A DNA stretch of 8,202 nt from Ardenticatenales bacterium (GTDB lineage Bacteria > Chloroflexota > Anaerolineae > Ardenticatenales > Ardenticatenaceae): the NCBI GenBank assembly GCA_013812995.1, contig JACCSL010000503.1:1-8202 (forward strand). Direction: 5' to 3'. The notes under the pieces were generated by a model. That model did no database searches and was not told where the DNA came from. It saw only the letters and a list, made by a program, of their open reading frames with translations. The translations under genes and the position numbers were made by a program. Shown here piece after piece: positions 6,075-8,202 of the stretch (position 1 is the stretch's first letter; every line of letters begins with the position of its first letter).

Positions 6075-7823
6075 ATGATAAATCTGGTCGTCCATGCGAC
6101 CCATGAGGCGGGGGTAAAGGTCGGCGGCATCGGGGCGGTTCTGGATGGGTTGCTGGCGAGCCACAACTACAACAATGGGGTCCGCCGCACCATTCTTCTG
6201 GGAAACTACCACGCGGACAACGGGCTGGAATACGAGCGGCTGCGTTCCCCTCGCAATCGTTTCACGGTTCGCTACCACGCCCGCGAGGGCATCGCCCATG
6301 TGCCTGACTCTGTGGCGCTGGCTTTTCACCAGGTGCAGCAGTTCCACAACGTTTCGATTCTCTACGGCACGCGCCGTATCGGGCAGGTCGAGCACGAGGT
6401 GTTGCTAGTCGACGGCAGCCATGCCGCCACCGAGCCTATCAACGATCTAAAAGGGTTCCTCTATAGTCGCTACGGCTTCCAGAGCAGCCATTTCGAGGAC
6501 AATCCCGAGTTCAACCAGTACATGGGGGACGCGGTTGCCAGCATCAACGCGCTGTACGCCCTGTTGGGCCACATTGAGCAGCCCGCGATCTTCATTGCCC
6601 ACGAGTGGCTAGGGCTGCCCGCCCTCTTCGCCGCCGAGCGCCACCTGCCGGGGCAGTTTCGCCGGGTCTTCTACGCACACGAAACCGCCACCGTCCGCGC
6701 CATTATCGAGACCAACAACGGCCATGATCTCCGCTTCTACAATGCCATGCGCATCGCGCAGGCGCGTGGCCTTTCCCTGGAACAGGTTTTTGGCAGCTAC
6801 CATGACTACTTCAAGCACGCGCTGCTGAGGATTGCCGTGCACCTGGACGGCGTCTTCGCGGTGGGGGATTTCGTCAAGGAAGAGTTGGAGTTCCTCGATC
6901 CCTCGCTGCGCCAGCGACGGGTGGACCTGGTCTACAACGGGGTGCCCAGCACCCGACTTTCTATTGAGGAGAAGCTGCGCAGCAAGCGGCTGCTCCAGCA
7001 GTACGCGCAGGCCCTGCACGGCTTCACGCCCAGTTGGGTCTTCAGCCATGTGACGCGCCTGGTGCCCAGCAAGGCCATCTGGCGGGATATACGCGTCATG
7101 GAGCACCTGGATTTTGCGCTGCGCGAGCGCGGGGAGACAGCCATCTTCTATATTCTCAGCAGTGTGCGCCCCACCGGGCGGCGCAGCGAGGATGTCTTTC
7201 ACTGGGAGTGGCAGTATGGCTGGCCCGTGCATCACCGCGCGGACAACGGCGACCTCATCTCTTACGAGTGGGATTACTATCAGTCGGTCGAGCAGTTCAA
7301 CCATTACGCTCGCGCCAGCCGGATTGTCTTTATCAACCAGTTTGGCTGGAGCCGCGACCGTTGCGGAAACCGTATGCCCGCCGAGATGGAATTCATGGAC
7401 CTGCGCTACGGCTCCGACCTGGAGTTCGGCCAGTCCATCTACGAGCCTTTCGGCATCGCGCAGGTGGAGCCGATTTCCTTCGGGGCGCTCTGTCTGCTGA
7501 GTAGCGCGTGCGGCTGCCTGGGCTTTATTCGGGATGCGGGCGGGATGGAATTGCCAAACGTCCTGGAGGCAAACTATCTTCATCTACCCTACTGGGTGGA
7601 TTACTGGGATCTGCACGGCATCTTGAGCATGGGGCGCGAGGCGCGTGACCGTGTGGAGGCCATGATTGCCGAGCAGGCCGCCTATCAGGTCATCGAGCGA
7701 CTGCCTCGCTCCAACGAGGCACTCCAGACACGGTTGGAGCAAGGCTATCAATTGGGAAGCCGCATGAGTTGGGAGGTGGTGGCGCAGGATTACCTGCTCC
7801 CCGCGTTTAATCGGCTGCTTTGA
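6075..7823 (+). CDS. GT-B glycosyltransferase related to glycogen/starch synthase
   Basis: A 582-residue soluble retaining glycosyltransferase that would transfer sugar from a nucleotide-sugar donor. The N-terminal Rossmann domain starts with HATHEAGVKVGGIGAVLDGL; K15-V-G-G18 matches the donor-binding KxGG motif of glycogen and starch synthases (GT5 KTGG, GT3 KVGG). Then come AHEWLGLPALF (His176, Glu177), FYAHETATVRAI (His202), a segment HDLRFYNAM, and VYNGV at 286-290. The C-terminal domain has R328-x4-K333 (TRLVPSK), the nucleotide-phosphate contacts seen in GlgA, and YEPFGIAQVEP with E457 and E465 forming the EX7E motif. The extra middle segment and FYN wording recall GT3 more than GT5, so it may be a distant member rather than GlgA. 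No signal peptide or membrane segment is seen. It lies 22 bases after the propeller gene and 30 before the next, probably in one transcript. Fold and class are confident; donor and product are unknown. Confidence 0.9.
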   Translation: MINLVVHATHEAGVKVGGIGAVLDGLLASHNYNNGVRRTILLGNYHADNGLEYERLRSPRNRFTVRYHAREGIAHVPDSVALAFHQVQQFHNVSILYGTRRIGQVEHEVLLVDGSHAATEPINDLKGFLYSRYGFQSSHFEDNPEFNQYMGDAVASINALYALLGHIEQPAIFIAHEWLGLPALFAAERHLPGQFRRVFYAHETATVRAIIETNNGHDLRFYNAMRIAQARGLSLEQVFGSYHDYFKHALLRIAVHLDGVFAVGDFVKEELEFLDPSLRQRRVDLVYNGVPSTRLSIEEKLRSKRLLQQYAQALHGFTPSWVFSHVTRLVPSKAIWRDIRVMEHLDFALRERGETAIFYILSSVRPTGRRSEDVFHWEWQYGWPVHHRADNGDLISYEWDYYQSVEQFNHYARASRIVFINQFGWSRDRCGNRMPAEMEFMDLRYGSDLEFGQSIYEPFGIAQVEPISFGALCLLSSACGCLGFIRDAGGMELPNVLEANYLHLPYWVDYWDLHGILSMGREARDRVEAMIAEQAAYQVIERLPRSNEALQTRLEQGYQLGSRMSWEVVAQDYLLPAFNRLL

Positions 7824-7853
7824 GAGACAGGCTGAGCAGGGCGAGGGGGCGGC

Positions 7854-8202
7854 ATGAAGGCAGTGCATGGGGATGCAATCAACAAGCAGGAAAAAGGGGA
7901 GGGCAGTCGGTGGAAACAATCGATGGCTCTCAGGATGGAGGGTAGGCAGGCAGCGGAGGAATCCGCCAAGCTGCTAGATGAGGAGTCAGACAGGTTGTTG
8001 TTTTTAGACCAGCGCTCGCTTCGGCTGCGGTATGCCCTGATTCTGGCAGTAATCCTATTTTACGGGATCAGCTTTCCGCTGCTCTTCCGTGCCTTCCCTA
8101 GCCCTGGCATTGCCGCTCTCATTACGTTGCCCGTGGCCGCCGTTGCCTGGCTGCTAGGGCTCCGCGCGGCCCTCGCGGCAACCCTGTTGAGCATCCCACT
8201 CA
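7854..8202 (+). CDS. N-terminus of a membrane protein, possibly a sensor kinase or cyclase (cut by window edge)
   Basis: An open frame from ATG 7854 to the window end, 116 complete codons. GAGGGGG at 7843-7849 precedes it by four bases. Residues 1-60 are charged and cytosolic-looking; ATGs at codons 24 and 28 are alternative starts with weaker sites. A basic segment (RSLRLRY) leads into hydrophobic stretches at about 63-79 and 85-101, and a third begins near residue 104 and reaches the edge. The style, in particular PVAAVAWLLGLRAALAATLL, is what I know from the membrane-spanning front ends of PAS/GAF histidine kinases and GGDEF proteins in Chloroflexota. No catalytic domain is in view, so the product is a guess. 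It is 30 bases downstream of the glycosyltransferase and likely in the same operon. Confidence 0.7.
   Translation, partial: MKAVHGDAINKQEKGEGSRWKQSMALRMEGRQAAEESAKLLDEESDRLLFLDQRSLRLRYALILAVILFYGISFPLLFRAFPSPGIAALITLPVAAVAWLLGLRAALAATLLSIPL

Noticed and set aside
5381..6166. Minus-strand 261-codon frame
   Set aside because: Antisense to the M15-like domain, whose zinc motifs are on the plus strand; the translation is low-complexity and rich in Pro/His/Ala with no domain.
6609..7583. Minus-strand 324-codon frame
   Set aside because: Antisense to the glycosyltransferase core containing R-x4-K and EX7E; no motif in its translation.

Overview
This 8.2 kb window comes from a GC-rich bacterial chromosome. 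Genes run at roughly 60-70% GC, starts include TTG, Shine-Dalgarno sites are strong, and genes are tightly packed in short operons. The mix of an aqualysin-type secreted subtilase, a secreted PD40 propeller protein, a KVGG-type glycosyltransferase and a membrane sensor-like N-terminus is most reminiscent of Chloroflexota. That is an inference from gene content; there is no rRNA or other marker to settle it. No tRNA, rRNA, CRISPR array or insertion sequence is visible.

Left part (1-2094): a secreted serine peptidase of family S8 on the minus strand. It runs off the left edge, so its C-terminus is missing. It carries a signal peptide, an I9 propeptide, an aqualysin/proteinase K-like catalytic domain with the full triad and four conserved cysteines, and a C-terminal beta-sandwich-like domain. 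A 318-base AT-rich divergent spacer separates it from hisC and holds a leader hairpin, candidate promoters and a 19-base dyad just ahead of hisC.

Middle (2095-3869): hisC (histidinol-phosphate aminotransferase) overlaps by one base with a gene for a small polytopic membrane protein of unknown function.

Right part (3949-8202): a plus-strand run begins with a CsoR-type Cu(I) repressor, then a 42-residue ORF with a perfect ribosome binding site that is the front half of a CopZ-like HMA domain. No copA follows. The next gene starts inside the last codons of this ORF and encodes an exported protein with a PD40 beta-propeller and, in its C-terminal half, the zinc-ligand motifs of an M15 (VanY/VanX/DD-carboxypeptidase-like) peptidase, which may act on peptidoglycan. 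Next come a large GT-B glycosyltransferase related to glycogen/starch synthases and the N-terminus of a membrane protein that looks like a sensor kinase or cyclase. Spacings of 22 and 30 bases suggest co-transcription.

The most notable points are the copper-sensor module whose chaperone is cut short where an envelope/glycan gene set begins, and the propeller plus M15-like peptidase architecture next to a glycogen-synthase-like enzyme.
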